From positions 1,760,001 through 1,824,000 of the forward strand of contig NZ_CP016359.1 in assembly GCF_001951155.1 (NCBI RefSeq): 64,000 nucleotides of DNA, read 5' to 3'. Position numbers and translations under genes: made by a program. Under the pieces are notes generated by a model that saw only the letters and a list, made by a program, of their open reading frames with translations, made no database searches and had not been told where the DNA came from. Shown piece by piece: positions 36,338-44,854 of this stretch. Source of the stretch: Christiangramia flava JLT2011 (GTDB lineage: Bacteria; Bacteroidota; Bacteroidia; Flavobacteriales; Flavobacteriaceae). Position 1 is the first letter of the stretch. Every line of letters starts with the position of its first letter.

Positions 36338-36643
36338 TTATTCTTTGATGGATATCACATTCAGATAAGCAGGGCCGCCATCAATTGGATAGCCTTCTAT
36401 GCTGGTGGCCGTAAGAGTGACCTGCTTCTGTTCGTAGCGAGTGAGGTCTATACTGTCGCTTTTTAAAGCAAAATTTTCGGTTGCTGTCTCCAGGCGATGA
36501 GTGCCGTACTGATAACTGGTGATACCGGCTGGCTTGACGGTGCCGGTGTACTCCTTGGTTTGTTGCTGGGGCCCACTGCCACATGCGGTCATCAAGATCA
36601 TTAAAAAGCTTACTGGTAGGGATCGTATTGCTTGCATCATCAT
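36338..36643 (-). CDS. Small lipoprotein, OB-like
   Basis: 101 residues with a lipobox (LMILMTAC). The body is beta-rich (EYTGTVKPAGITSYQYGTHRL, KQVTLTATSIEGYPIDGGPAYLNV), which could be an OB-like fold. Three in-frame ATGs open the gene, so the exact start is open. I do not recognise the family. Confidence 0.68.
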   Translation of the reverse strand: MMMQAIRSLPVSFLMILMTACGSGPQQQTKEYTGTVKPAGITSYQYGTHRLETATENFALKSDSIDLTRYEQKQVTLTATSIEGYPIDGGPAYLNVISIKE

Positions 36644-36734
36644 TATTTTAAGGAATTCTGAAGTTAGGTAAAGACCTACGGAAAAGAAAAGAATTAATCC
36701 TAAAATCTGGTTTTTAATTTCTGCGTGAAACAGT

Positions 36735-36742
36735 TATTTTTG
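36735..36742 (+). promoter_or_regulatory. -7 element of tRNA-Arg
   Basis: TATTTTTG matches TAnnTTTG and ends 11 bases before the first base of the tRNA. The -33 TTG is weak (TTT at the expected place). Confidence 0.5.
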
Positions 36743-36753
36743 CGGGAGTCTTT

Positions 36754-36825
36754 GGCCTCATAGTTCAATGGATAGAATAGAAGTTTCCTAAACTTTAGAT
36801 CCAGGTTCGATTCCTGGTGAGGCTA
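36754..36825 (+). tRNA. tRNA-Arg, anticodon CCT
   Basis: 72 bases folding into a full cloverleaf by hand: acceptor GGCCTCA/TGAGGCT (one G-T pair), T8, A9, D stem GTTC/GAAT, anticodon stem GAAGT/ACTTT with loop TTCCTAA (anticodon CCT, reading AGG), a 4-base variable loop, and T stem CCAGG/CCTGG with loop TTCGATT. Discriminator A73 fits arginine. The CCA end is not encoded. A hairpin terminator follows at once. Confidence 0.93.
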
Positions 36826-36836
36826 CTTTAATAATA

Positions 36837-36864
36837 AGACCCTGAAATTCTTCAGGGTTTTTTA
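36837..36864 (+). terminator. Intrinsic terminator of tRNA-Arg
   Basis: An 8-bp stem ACCCTGAA/TTCAGGGT (36839-36846 with 36851-36858) with a 4-base loop and a T run. Confidence 0.88.
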
Positions 36865-36992
36865 TTGACAGAGACTTTCGGCTTCTTAACACTTCTTTGA
36901 ACTTCCTGCTAAGTTTTCGCTAAATAACTTCTGCTTAACAAACCTTCCACTGAAGCTTTTCTAATTTTGATCAAAACCAAAAATTGAAGAAT

Positions 36993-37574
36993 ATGAAAAT
37001 GAGAAAAGGAGCATTTCTGTTGTTATTAGCAGCCGGGATGCTATCGAATGTCAATGTAAATGCACAATCTGACATGGAAGATCAAAAAACCGATGAGCAG
37101 GTTGTGGATCATGATAAAAAAGCGAAATTGATCGAGGACGCCGAACTGGCAAGTGAGTTATTTGTAGAAAACAGTACGAATCTTTCTGAGTTAATGGATA
37201 AAGCCGCTGGCTATGTAATTTTTCCGAATGTTGGAAAAGGAGCTTACATTTTAGGTGGTGCCGCTGGGAACGGGGTGCTGTTCGAAAATGGCAAAGTGGC
37301 TGGTTTTGCCGAAATGCGCCAGTTGGACGTGGGATTGCAAATTGGTGGTCAGGCTTATCGCCAGATCATTTTGTTCCAGACTGAAAATGAGTTGAACAAA
37401 TTCAAAGAAGGTAATTATAAACTTTCGGGAAATGCTTCCGCAGTCGTTATTAATAAAGGAAAGGCAAAAGCGGTAGAGTTCAATAACGGAAGGGCGATCG
37501 CCACGATGCCGAAGGCTGGTGCGATGGTCGAAGTTTCAGTTGGTGGACAAAAATTTGATTACAGCGATCAATAG
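36993..37574 (+). CDS. SYLF-domain (YSC84-type) lipid-binding protein
   Basis: 193 residues from the ATG at 36993; a TTG at 36984 is less likely. A signal peptide (NVNVNAQ) precedes a SYLF domain (about 55-193; AGYVIFPNVGKGAYILGG, GGQAYRQIILFQTE). SYLF proteins bind phosphoinositides in eukaryotes. In bacteria the ligand is not known. A -7 box TAATTTTG lies at 36962-36969. Confidence 0.9.
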   Translation: MKMRKGAFLLLLAAGMLSNVNVNAQSDMEDQKTDEQVVDHDKKAKLIEDAELASELFVENSTNLSELMDKAAGYVIFPNVGKGAYILGGAAGNGVLFENGKVAGFAEMRQLDVGLQIGGQAYRQIILFQTENELNKFKEGNYKLSGNASAVVINKGKAKAVEFNNGRAIATMPKAGAMVEVSVGGQKFDYSDQ

Positions 37575-37598
37575 CCATTCTGATTTCCGTAGTAATTC

Positions 37599-37627
37599 AA
37601 AACCTCCTTTTACAGGAGGTTTTTTAT
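37599..37627 (+). terminator. Intrinsic terminator of the SYLF gene
   Basis: Stem AAAACCTCC/GGAGGTTTT with a 7-base loop and a T run. Confidence 0.88.
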
Positions 37628-37759
37628 TTTAACAATTGTTGATATGTGTGTTGACAGTTTTCTGAAGGCTAAGTGTTTGAAATTGGGTTAATTGCTAATT
37701 TGCCTGCGGGTTTTCGCCTGAATTTAAATCAGCGTCAAACCTCATCAACTACAACCAAA

Positions 37760-37978
37760 ATGAAATATTTGCTATACCAGGCGAAGCTGTTGGATGGTTT
37801 CAACCTCGATACTAAAATTCGCATTGTGGGCTGGATCTCTAAATTGCTTTTCCTGCTGTTCATTGCCTTAGTGGTTTTCTGGTTAACTTCCAGAGTCACG
37901 CTTTTGATGCCTTCTGTAACAGAGCCAACAGTAATTATGGAAAGCAGGGCAGGTTTTGATCCGCCAATACCTTTCTAA
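37760..37978 (+). CDS. Small single-span membrane protein
   Basis: 72 residues from the ATG at 37760; the longer frame adds 29 unlikely residues. A basic amphipathic start is followed by one strong transmembrane helix (about 28-46, LLFLLFIALVVFWLTS) and an ending rich in P and F (FDPPIPF). A good terminator directly follows the stop, which supports a real gene. Function unknown. Confidence 0.55.
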   Translation: MKYLLYQAKLLDGFNLDTKIRIVGWISKLLFLLFIALVVFWLTSRVTLLMPSVTEPTVIMESRAGFDPPIPF

Positions 37979-37981
37979 ATA

Positions 37982-38016
37982 AAAAAGCGGCAAGATTTTT
38001 CTTGCCGCTTTTTTTA
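37982..38016. terminator. Strong bidirectional terminator
   Basis: GCGGCAAG/CTTGCCGC stem (37987-37994 with 38001-38008) flanked by A6 and T7, between the small membrane gene and the convergent large gene at 38036. Confidence 0.92.
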
Positions 38017-38035
38017 GTAACCCGATCAATTTATT

Positions 38036-41000
38036 TTAGAAGTCAAAGTTAAAGGTGAAATTCAGCCTTCCGCCTTCATCTCCCACATAATAGCCAATAT
38101 TTCCGGTAAATGCTTTGAACGCGTTTATGAAAATAGAGCCTCCATAATCGGTATGCCAATCATTGCTGTTATCTTCATCCAACCATACGCGACCGTAGTC
38201 AAAACCTACGCTGGCACCCATTCTTAAGGGGATGAAATTGGTTCTAAACTGGGTGATTCCACTTCGTAGATCAATATTTTGATAAAATGCGTATTTCCCA
38301 TTAAAACGCTCGTTTCTGTATCCTCTTAGGCTATTTGTATTTCCACCACCAAGTTGGGCAGCATGGTAAAATTCATAATTATCACCAATGATTGCTTCCC
38401 CGCCAATTTTTGTAGCTATCGCGGCGAAACCACTTTCGTGTAGCGGATAATCTAATGCCAGCATCGGCCTGATGTATGCGAACTCGTTCTGGTGGTCATC
38501 AATATTCGTTTTATATCCGGCCGTTAGGTCCAGTTCCATTCCGCGGGAAGGAAAAGCAGCCCGGTCCTTATTCCAGTAATTATAGTTTAGCTCGCCACCA
38601 GCGTATATCTGACTGTCAAAAACCGGATTGGTTGGTGCAAAAGTATCAGCTACAAACCTGCCTTCGTCATAATCCACCTCAATAGATTCGATCATGGGTT
38701 TTATGGTAAACGATGTGGTTGGGTTATTTCTCCAGATCAAGGATGGAGCGAAACGCCATTGCTGGATCTTCACGCGGTTATAATCTTTTGCCACCTCATC
38801 AGGATCATATTGTGAATCGTTTCCGCTTCCGAAGTAATTCAACGTGAAGTTCGGGCTGGAATAATAGGCATTCAACCCGAAGTTCCAGTTATAAAAAATA
38901 TGCGCAAATTCCGCAGTATAATTTACATCAAAGCCCTGAGTGGTAAAGAAATAGTTTGCAGAGAGGCTTTGTCTCGTGGTAAACGGGTTGCGCGCCAGAC
39001 CATAAGTTGTGTACGTATTTTTCAGGCCTAATTTTAAACCAACATCCGAATTGAAATCGGCACTTGGGAAAAGTGTATACTGCCTGATCCTTTTCTTCTT
39101 AGGATCGTAATTATTGATATCGTAGGAATCTACCAGCATTTTTCGAGCGCCAGGAGTTTTAATAGTGTTGTCCTTGCTCTTATAATCATATAGTTTGGCT
39201 TTCTTCTTATTCTGAAAATCATACACATCATTTTCCTCCCCTCCAATAATTTTCAGTGGAAGCAACGAAGAGCCTTCACCGGTGATCTGGAACTCATCAT
39301 CTCCATCGAGACCATACACCCAAACCATCCTGGTATCCTTAGAATCGTATGTTTTTTCAGCGATGACCTCACCATCTTCATCCTTTACTTCGATAGTGGT
39401 AATGCCATTTGGTTTCCGGGTAATGAGAAAGTGGTCATCATCTTCCGTCCCGATAAACATATCAAATTCCGCAAGGTGCTTGTAATATTCCCTGGCGATC
39501 TTTTCAAGATTGCCTCTTCTGGCTTTCAGGGTTTCCTTGATTTGCGTGGTATAAGAGTCGTTCTGAATGCCTTCCGGAAGGACGGCAAAGGCATTTTCAA
39601 TGGCATCATCAGTAATATGCTCCTGTATATAATTTACCTGTTCCTGCCAGTCTTCCCAACCTGCATTTCTGATAAAGGCTTCATCTATGGAATACGCCGC
39701 TGTGTTAAACCATTTTGGATGTTTTACCATATCGGTATAATTTTCCAAAGCGCGGAACTGCGGAAAGCCCAGTTTTAACAGTGAAAGCGCAAATCCGTCA
39801 TTTTTTGGGAATACCTGGTCACGGTCTTTGGCAATTGGAAGGTATTTCTTTTTGCCATTTTCATCTTCAAATTCAGCCCACTCGTACTGGCCGTCATGAC
39901 GGTCCCAGTCACCCATGAGCATATCCAGCAATCGGGCACGGATAAAAAGATCTTCGTCGATATAGGCATCCTTGCTCTCCCTGATTTCTTTGAAAAGATC
40001 AGCGGTATTTAGAATATCGTCCGGTTTTCCGAAGACTTCAAGATCTTTATTTTCACCTCCCACGTGTTCTTCCCACATATACAGTTCGTCACCGTATTCC
40101 TGGTTGAAAATGCCTAAGGCCTCCTGCTTCGGAACATAATATAATTTAGAGTCGGGGTGATAAATGCCTACTTCATCCATCAGTCTTCCGGCCGGAAAGG
40201 TTCCGTAAGGAAAGGCAGTGGTATAAAAATCCTGTACATAGCGTTCGGCCACGGTGTTTTCTAGAAAATCTTCGACGTAATGGGTGGTAACTACTGAAGT
40301 TTGCAGGTATTGCAGAGCACTTTTTTTCAGGGCTCTCAGCGTATATTCGTGATCCTCGTCATCTTTAAAACCAAGGGATCTTGACTGGTGACCACCACCG
40401 GCACCCAAAACTTCCAGGTTTCCGGGGATTGTATCCAGATAGAGCACCGGGAATTCGAATTCTCTACTGTATAGCGGTCTGTAATGTTCTCCCCAAATTG
40501 CGCGATAAAGTCCGTCTTTATCCGTTTCTTCTTCGGAATAAACTGAAGTGATTTTTGTGGCACCAATTTTCGTATTCGGCCAGTTAACTTCTGAAAGTTT
40601 TGGTCTTTCTCTTGATATTTGTTGAGATTGCAATTCTTCTGTGCCTGACTCGGTACTTTTGAAATACGTCACTTCAGAACTACCATCTTTAAAGACTGAC
40701 ATTTTCGCAAATCCAAGGTCAGAATAGGCAAAATCTCCGTGCCGTTTAATAGGCTTTGCTTTTTTGGGATTTTCAGTGGTACCCGCAATGATCTGCTCTA
40801 TTCCATCATCCTGAACGAACTGAATATTTTGATCTTTTCCGGAAAGGAAAATCACGTCATTGTATTGCTGTGCGAGAGTAGCTAATGTTCCCATCAGTTC
40901 ATCCAGTTGGGGATTACGCGGTGTTTGGGTTCCATAACCGATGATCTTTTGAAAAAATCCAATTTTTGAATTGGTCATTACCGGATGATACACTGCAACC

Positions 41001-41632
41001 AGTACGGTTTTCATCTGGTTATCTTCCAATTCATCGTTGAACTCTTCCCGAAACTGGGTTCTGGTTTTGATCTCACATTTTTTATTGATGTAAGGGTGAT
41101 CATCCCAATTTTCCAGGTACCATTGAGAATCGATCATGATGAGTTGCACATCATCACTCAGGCTTTCGCTTTCTATGGGACACCCGTCATTAGGCCAGAA
41201 GTCAACATCTGCTTCGGCGTTATCCTGTAAAAATGATTCCAGGTCATCAATATTGTCCGGTGCATCGTTCTGCCACTCGTTATATCCAGGCGTGAAGACT
41301 ACTTTTCCCTTAAAATCTTTTACCAGATCAAGAATGTTCTTTTGAAGATATTCCTCTACCTCTTCCCGGCCATTATCTTTGTTTGGAAAACCGCCTTCAG
41401 GAGTTACATTTCCAATTATCACTAGGGTCGAAGAATCCTCTTTTTTGGAAGCTTCTACGATTTGAGAGAGAATCTGCCTATTGGTTTCGTTGGTGCGAAG
41501 ACCGGTATTGGAAGTGATATAAACAGAATGTTCCACTTCTTTGGTTTGCGCGGTGGCTGCAGTCGCAATGAGTAAAAAGATACCAGCCAGAAGGGAATTC
41601 CAGAAAAATCGATCCGTAATTTTTGAGAACAT
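38036..41632 (-). CDS. Phosphoesterase-like / kinase-like / Omp85 barrel fusion
   Basis: 1198 residues. A signal peptide (TAATAQ, residue 29) is followed by: residues about 33-330, a calcineurin-like phosphoesterase fold whose metal-binding motifs are altered (GN at 74-75, GYNEW at 116-120, YHP at 215-217, GKDQN at 265-269); residues about 400-700, a region resembling atypical kinases (glycine-rich GAGGGHQSRSL near 410-420, Lys-containing YTLRALKKS, DEVGIYHP, GDWDRH at 574-579 and KDRDQVF at 602-608); an RTX-like turn (GLDGDDEF ... IGGEENDVYDF, about 774-806); and residues about 845-1198, an Omp85/BamA-like barrel ending in Phe. It is probably in the outer membrane with its soluble part in the periplasm. 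Barrel and signal are clear. The kinase relation is inference. Confidence 0.8.
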   Translation of the reverse strand: MFSKITDRFFWNSLLAGIFLLIATAATAQTKEVEHSVYITSNTGLRTNETNRQILSQIVEASKKEDSSTLVIIGNVTPEGGFPNKDNGREEVEEYLQKNILDLVKDFKGKVVFTPGYNEWQNDAPDNIDDLESFLQDNAEADVDFWPNDGCPIESESLSDDVQLIMIDSQWYLENWDDHPYINKKCEIKTRTQFREEFNDELEDNQMKTVLVAVYHPVMTNSKIGFFQKIIGYGTQTPRNPQLDELMGTLATLAQQYNDVIFLSGKDQNIQFVQDDGIEQIIAGTTENPKKAKPIKRHGDFAYSDLGFAKMSVFKDGSSEVTYFKSTESGTEELQSQQISRERPKLSEVNWPNTKIGATKITSVYSEEETDKDGLYRAIWGEHYRPLYSREFEFPVLYLDTIPGNLEVLGAGGGHQSRSLGFKDDEDHEYTLRALKKSALQYLQTSVVTTHYVEDFLENTVAERYVQDFYTTAFPYGTFPAGRLMDEVGIYHPDSKLYYVPKQEALGIFNQEYGDELYMWEEHVGGENKDLEVFGKPDDILNTADLFKEIRESKDAYIDEDLFIRARLLDMLMGDWDRHDGQYEWAEFEDENGKKKYLPIAKDRDQVFPKNDGFALSLLKLGFPQFRALENYTDMVKHPKWFNTAAYSIDEAFIRNAGWEDWQEQVNYIQEHITDDAIENAFAVLPEGIQNDSYTTQIKETLKARRGNLEKIAREYYKHLAEFDMFIGTEDDDHFLITRKPNGITTIEVKDEDGEVIAEKTYDSKDTRMVWVYGLDGDDEFQITGEGSSLLPLKIIGGEENDVYDFQNKKKAKLYDYKSKDNTIKTPGARKMLVDSYDINNYDPKKKRIRQYTLFPSADFNSDVGLKLGLKNTYTTYGLARNPFTTRQSLSANYFFTTQGFDVNYTAEFAHIFYNWNFGLNAYYSSPNFTLNYFGSGNDSQYDPDEVAKDYNRVKIQQWRFAPSLIWRNNPTTSFTIKPMIESIEVDYDEGRFVADTFAPTNPVFDSQIYAGGELNYNYWNKDRAAFPSRGMELDLTAGYKTNIDDHQNEFAYIRPMLALDYPLHESGFAAIATKIGGEAIIGDNYEFYHAAQLGGGNTNSLRGYRNERFNGKYAFYQNIDLRSGITQFRTNFIPLRMGASVGFDYGRVWLDEDNSNDWHTDYGGSIFINAFKAFTGNIGYYVGDEGGRLNFTFNFDF

Positions 41633-41822
41633 AGAGTGTATGATTGGTAAATAGTAGTTAGCTGTTTAACTTTCAAAAGAATTCAATATCAGCCTGAAAA
41701 CATAAGGATTTATCAATATTTAACATCTAAAGCTAAAAGTTTTATTAATAAGTTTTCGGTCAAAACTGGGCTGGAAAATTTCATGTTTGCAGCCGGTTGT
41801 GTAACTTTCGGAACACATAATC

Positions 41823-44615
41823 ATGCCTTCATTCTTGCGACGCCATATCATTTACATTGTATTATTCCTTTCTGGGATTCTAAAGAGCCAGGAATTACCA
41901 CCGGTGATCAATTACAGCCCAAATGAATACGCGGCGGGAAACCAGAACTGGATGATCTCCCAGGATGAGGAAAAGAGTTTCTACTTTGCCAATAGCAGCG
42001 GACTTTTAAAATATGATGCAGAGGAGTGGACACTATATCCGGTTCCGAATAAAACCATAGTTCGATCGGTGAAAGCCTTCAAGGATCGTGTGTATACCGG
42101 TGCTTACATGGAGGCGGGTTATTGGACTGAAAATGACTTCGGAAAAATGGAATATCATAGTCTTGTTTCAAAATTTCCGAATGATATCAATGATGGGGAG
42201 CAGTTCTGGCAGATAGAAACCTTGAATGACCTGGTTCTTTTTCGGAGCTTTAATGGGATCTATATTTACAATCCTGAAACGGAAGTCATTCGATTGCTGG
42301 ATAACCCTTATGGCGAGCCTATTTCCAGAATATTTAAGCTGAATGGAACCATTTATTACCAGCTTGTGAATACAGGTTTATTTAAAATTGTTGCTGGTAC
42401 TTCAGAATTAGTCATTCCACATGAGCAGCTGGGAGAAACTGCTATCATGTTTTTATTTGAAAAGGAGAATCAATTAGCATTTGTCAGTGGTAACAGTGAA
42501 TTTTTTAAGTGGGATGGCAATACTCTATTTAAATTTTACACCGAAGCTGAAGAACAATTAAACCAGATTGCGATATTCGATGCCGAGCTCATCGATGATC
42601 AGCTCGTCCTTGCTACAGTTGGCAAAGGCCTGGTTACTATTGGTAGTGACGGGCAGATATCTAACAACATAGATCAGAAGAACCTTTTGCTAAATAATAC
42701 GGTTCTGGAGATTTTCAAAGATTCTGAAAATAATATCTGGGCAGGCCTGGATTATGGAATTGCCATGGTCGATTATGATTCTGAAATTACTGCATTTAAG
42801 GATATAAAAGGAGACATTGGTTCTGTTTACACTGCGCTGCAAACTGATTTGGGATTATACGTTGGTACTAATCAGGGTTTATATCTTAGAAGATCGAATG
42901 ATCAGGATTTTAAACTCGTTCCTGGAAGGAACGGCCAGGTTTGGAGTCTCGATCAAATTGGTGGGGAAGTATTTATGGGCCATAATAATGGGACTTTTTT
43001 GATCAACGCTGGAACTTCTGAAAAAATCTGTGATCGCCTGGGAACCTGGAAGGTTAAAAAATATTCCGATTCAATTTATATCCAGGGTCACTACAACGGA
43101 ATTAGTTTTTTAAAGAGGACAGGTAAAGTATTTGAGTGTACAGAAATGTTACCTGAATTTCCGCATTCTTCCAAAGACCTGATATTGAGTAACGACGGAA
43201 CAGTTTGGGTGAGTAATGAACACAAAGGAGTCTTTCATTTGGAAGTTGATCCTAAAAAATCAGCTTATAAAATAATTGACAATTATAACTTCAATGGAGA
43301 GTCGGGAATTACTTCCAGTCTGTTCAAATTTGATGATACCTTATACTATAGCTCACAGGATCATATTTATAAATACGACCAGGCGTCCAATTCATTTTCC
43401 AAGAAAAATGGCTTGAATGAGCTTACAGAGGATTACAATCGGGTTTCGGGCAAAATGATCGTTACCAAGCCTGGTGAACTTTGGGGTTTTTCTCAGGATG
43501 CTATTTTTAAAATTACTCCTTCAGGTCTTGGTGATAAGTATCAGGTACAAAACCTGTATATAGATCAGTCCTATCGGAATATTGCAAGGGGTTACGAAAA
43601 TATTTCAATCGCCGGGGACAAACTGTTATTAGGCGTAGCGAATGGTTATTTAAGATTTTCTGATACTTCTGTTGAACCAAATTCTAATCTGGCGAGTATT
43701 TCAATCAGAGAAGTTTTATCGGGCGGAGTAAATACTGAGTATAATCTCGTATCCTTAAATACAGATCCAAAATTCGACTATAAACAGAATAATATCACAT
43801 TCAAATTTGGTATTCCCAGCTATCAAAAATATAATTTGCCGCTATATAGTTACCGTCTAAACGGTTTTACTGAAAAATGGAGCGATTGGTCTCATCAATC
43901 AATCGCTACTTTTGAAAATCTTCCCTTCGGAGAATACAAATTCGAAGTGAAGGCTAAACTCGACAATCAGGTAACCGATGGCGCGTTCTATACTTTCAGA
44001 ATTCAAAAGCCCTATTACTTAAGCAATCTGGCAGTCGGAATCTACATTTTTATCTTTTTAATGATTCTTCTTACAGCTCACCTATTATATAGGAGACACC
44101 ATAAAAAGGCTATAGCTGAAAATGAAAGACAATTGAAGATGAAGAATCTTGAGGCCGAGCAGGAGATCATTAAACTACAAAAGGAGAAACTGGAGCAGGA
44201 TATGGCAAGCAAGAACCGTGAGTTGGCCGTATCAACCATGAGCCTTATTAAAAAGAATGAATTTCTTTCAAGTATTAAAGAAAGATTAGAAAAAGAACAA
44301 GGATCTTCTGAGGTCAAAAAAGTTATTAAAACCATAGACAAGGATATTGATGAAGAAGATAACTGGAATTTCTTCAAAGAAGCTTTTAATAATGCAGATA
44401 AGGATTTTTTAAAGAAGATGAAAAGCTTGCATCCAGAATTAACTTCAAGCGATTTGAAACTTTGTGCCTATTTAAGATTAAATCTTACTTCAAAAGAAAT
44501 TGCACCACTGCTAAATATTTCGGTCAAAAGTGTAGAGATTAAACGATATCGTTTGCGTAAAAAGATGAATTTAGACCGAAATGAGAATTTAACAGACTAT
44601 ATTCTTTCCATTTAA
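41823..44615 (+). CDS. Propeller/Y_Y_Y sensor with LuxR-type DNA-binding domain
   Basis: 930 residues: a signal sequence (residues about 7-22), a two-component-regulator-type beta-propeller (about 25-630), a Y_Y_Y domain (about 650-725, with YSYRLNGFTEKWSDWS), a transmembrane helix (about 733-755), a coiled coil (about 760-830), and a LuxR/GerE-type helix-turn-helix at the end (about 865-925, SSDLKLCAYLRLNLTSKEIAPLLNISVKSVEIKRYRLRKKM). No histidine kinase or receiver domain is present, so it would be a membrane-bound one-component regulator. It lies directly upstream of susC in the same direction and very likely controls that locus in response to a glycan in the periplasm. Confidence 0.9.
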   Translation: MPSFLRRHIIYIVLFLSGILKSQELPPVINYSPNEYAAGNQNWMISQDEEKSFYFANSSGLLKYDAEEWTLYPVPNKTIVRSVKAFKDRVYTGAYMEAGYWTENDFGKMEYHSLVSKFPNDINDGEQFWQIETLNDLVLFRSFNGIYIYNPETEVIRLLDNPYGEPISRIFKLNGTIYYQLVNTGLFKIVAGTSELVIPHEQLGETAIMFLFEKENQLAFVSGNSEFFKWDGNTLFKFYTEAEEQLNQIAIFDAELIDDQLVLATVGKGLVTIGSDGQISNNIDQKNLLLNNTVLEIFKDSENNIWAGLDYGIAMVDYDSEITAFKDIKGDIGSVYTALQTDLGLYVGTNQGLYLRRSNDQDFKLVPGRNGQVWSLDQIGGEVFMGHNNGTFLINAGTSEKICDRLGTWKVKKYSDSIYIQGHYNGISFLKRTGKVFECTEMLPEFPHSSKDLILSNDGTVWVSNEHKGVFHLEVDPKKSAYKIIDNYNFNGESGITSSLFKFDDTLYYSSQDHIYKYDQASNSFSKKNGLNELTEDYNRVSGKMIVTKPGELWGFSQDAIFKITPSGLGDKYQVQNLYIDQSYRNIARGYENISIAGDKLLLGVANGYLRFSDTSVEPNSNLASISIREVLSGGVNTEYNLVSLNTDPKFDYKQNNITFKFGIPSYQKYNLPLYSYRLNGFTEKWSDWSHQSIATFENLPFGEYKFEVKAKLDNQVTDGAFYTFRIQKPYYLSNLAVGIYIFIFLMILLTAHLLYRRHHKKAIAENERQLKMKNLEAEQEIIKLQKEKLEQDMASKNRELAVSTMSLIKKNEFLSSIKERLEKEQGSSEVKKVIKTIDKDIDEEDNWNFFKEAFNNADKDFLKKMKSLHPELTSSDLKLCAYLRLNLTSKEIAPLLNISVKSVEIKRYRLRKKMNLDRNENLTDYILSI

Positions 44616-44854
44616 CCTTAACAGAGTCTTCAAAAAACTCTACATAAACTCTACATTAATCATAATTCCTTCTTTCTCAGAGTTTTTTAACGATCTTATC
44701 ATATCCTTGAAAACAGCTATTATTATTAAGTATTTATTAAAAATGTAGTGAGATTATTAAGTTTTTATTCGCTGTAGAATTTTTGTAAAGGTGCGTCATT
44801 ATAAAACTTTACACCGTATTGGTACATTGAATAAAAATTTTAACAATTCATCAC
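44616..44854 (+). promoter_or_regulatory. Control region upstream of susC with repeat operator candidate
   Basis: A perfect tandem repeat of AAACTCTACAT lies at 44635-44645 and 44646-44656. Its core ACTCT (44637, 44648) also appears inverted as AGAGT at 44623-44627 and 44679-44683. This cluster sits between the regulator gene and susC, about 200 bases before the susC ATG, and is a likely binding site for the regulator. I could not place a convincing TAnnTTTG box before susC. No other gene is seen in the 239 bases. Confidence 0.5.

Noticed and set aside
36754..36825. tRNA as an integration site of a mobile island
   Set aside because: No integrase gene and no repeat of the tRNA 3' end is visible on either side in the window.
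38476..41345. Several ORFs of 60-115 residues opposite the large fusion gene
   Set aside because: They lie within the long coding frame on the other strand, and show no family resemblance or own signals.
41823..44615. Hybrid two-component system
   Set aside because: Propeller and Y_Y_Y domains are typical of these, but the histidine kinase and receiver domains are missing. A coiled coil leads straight to the LuxR-type domain.
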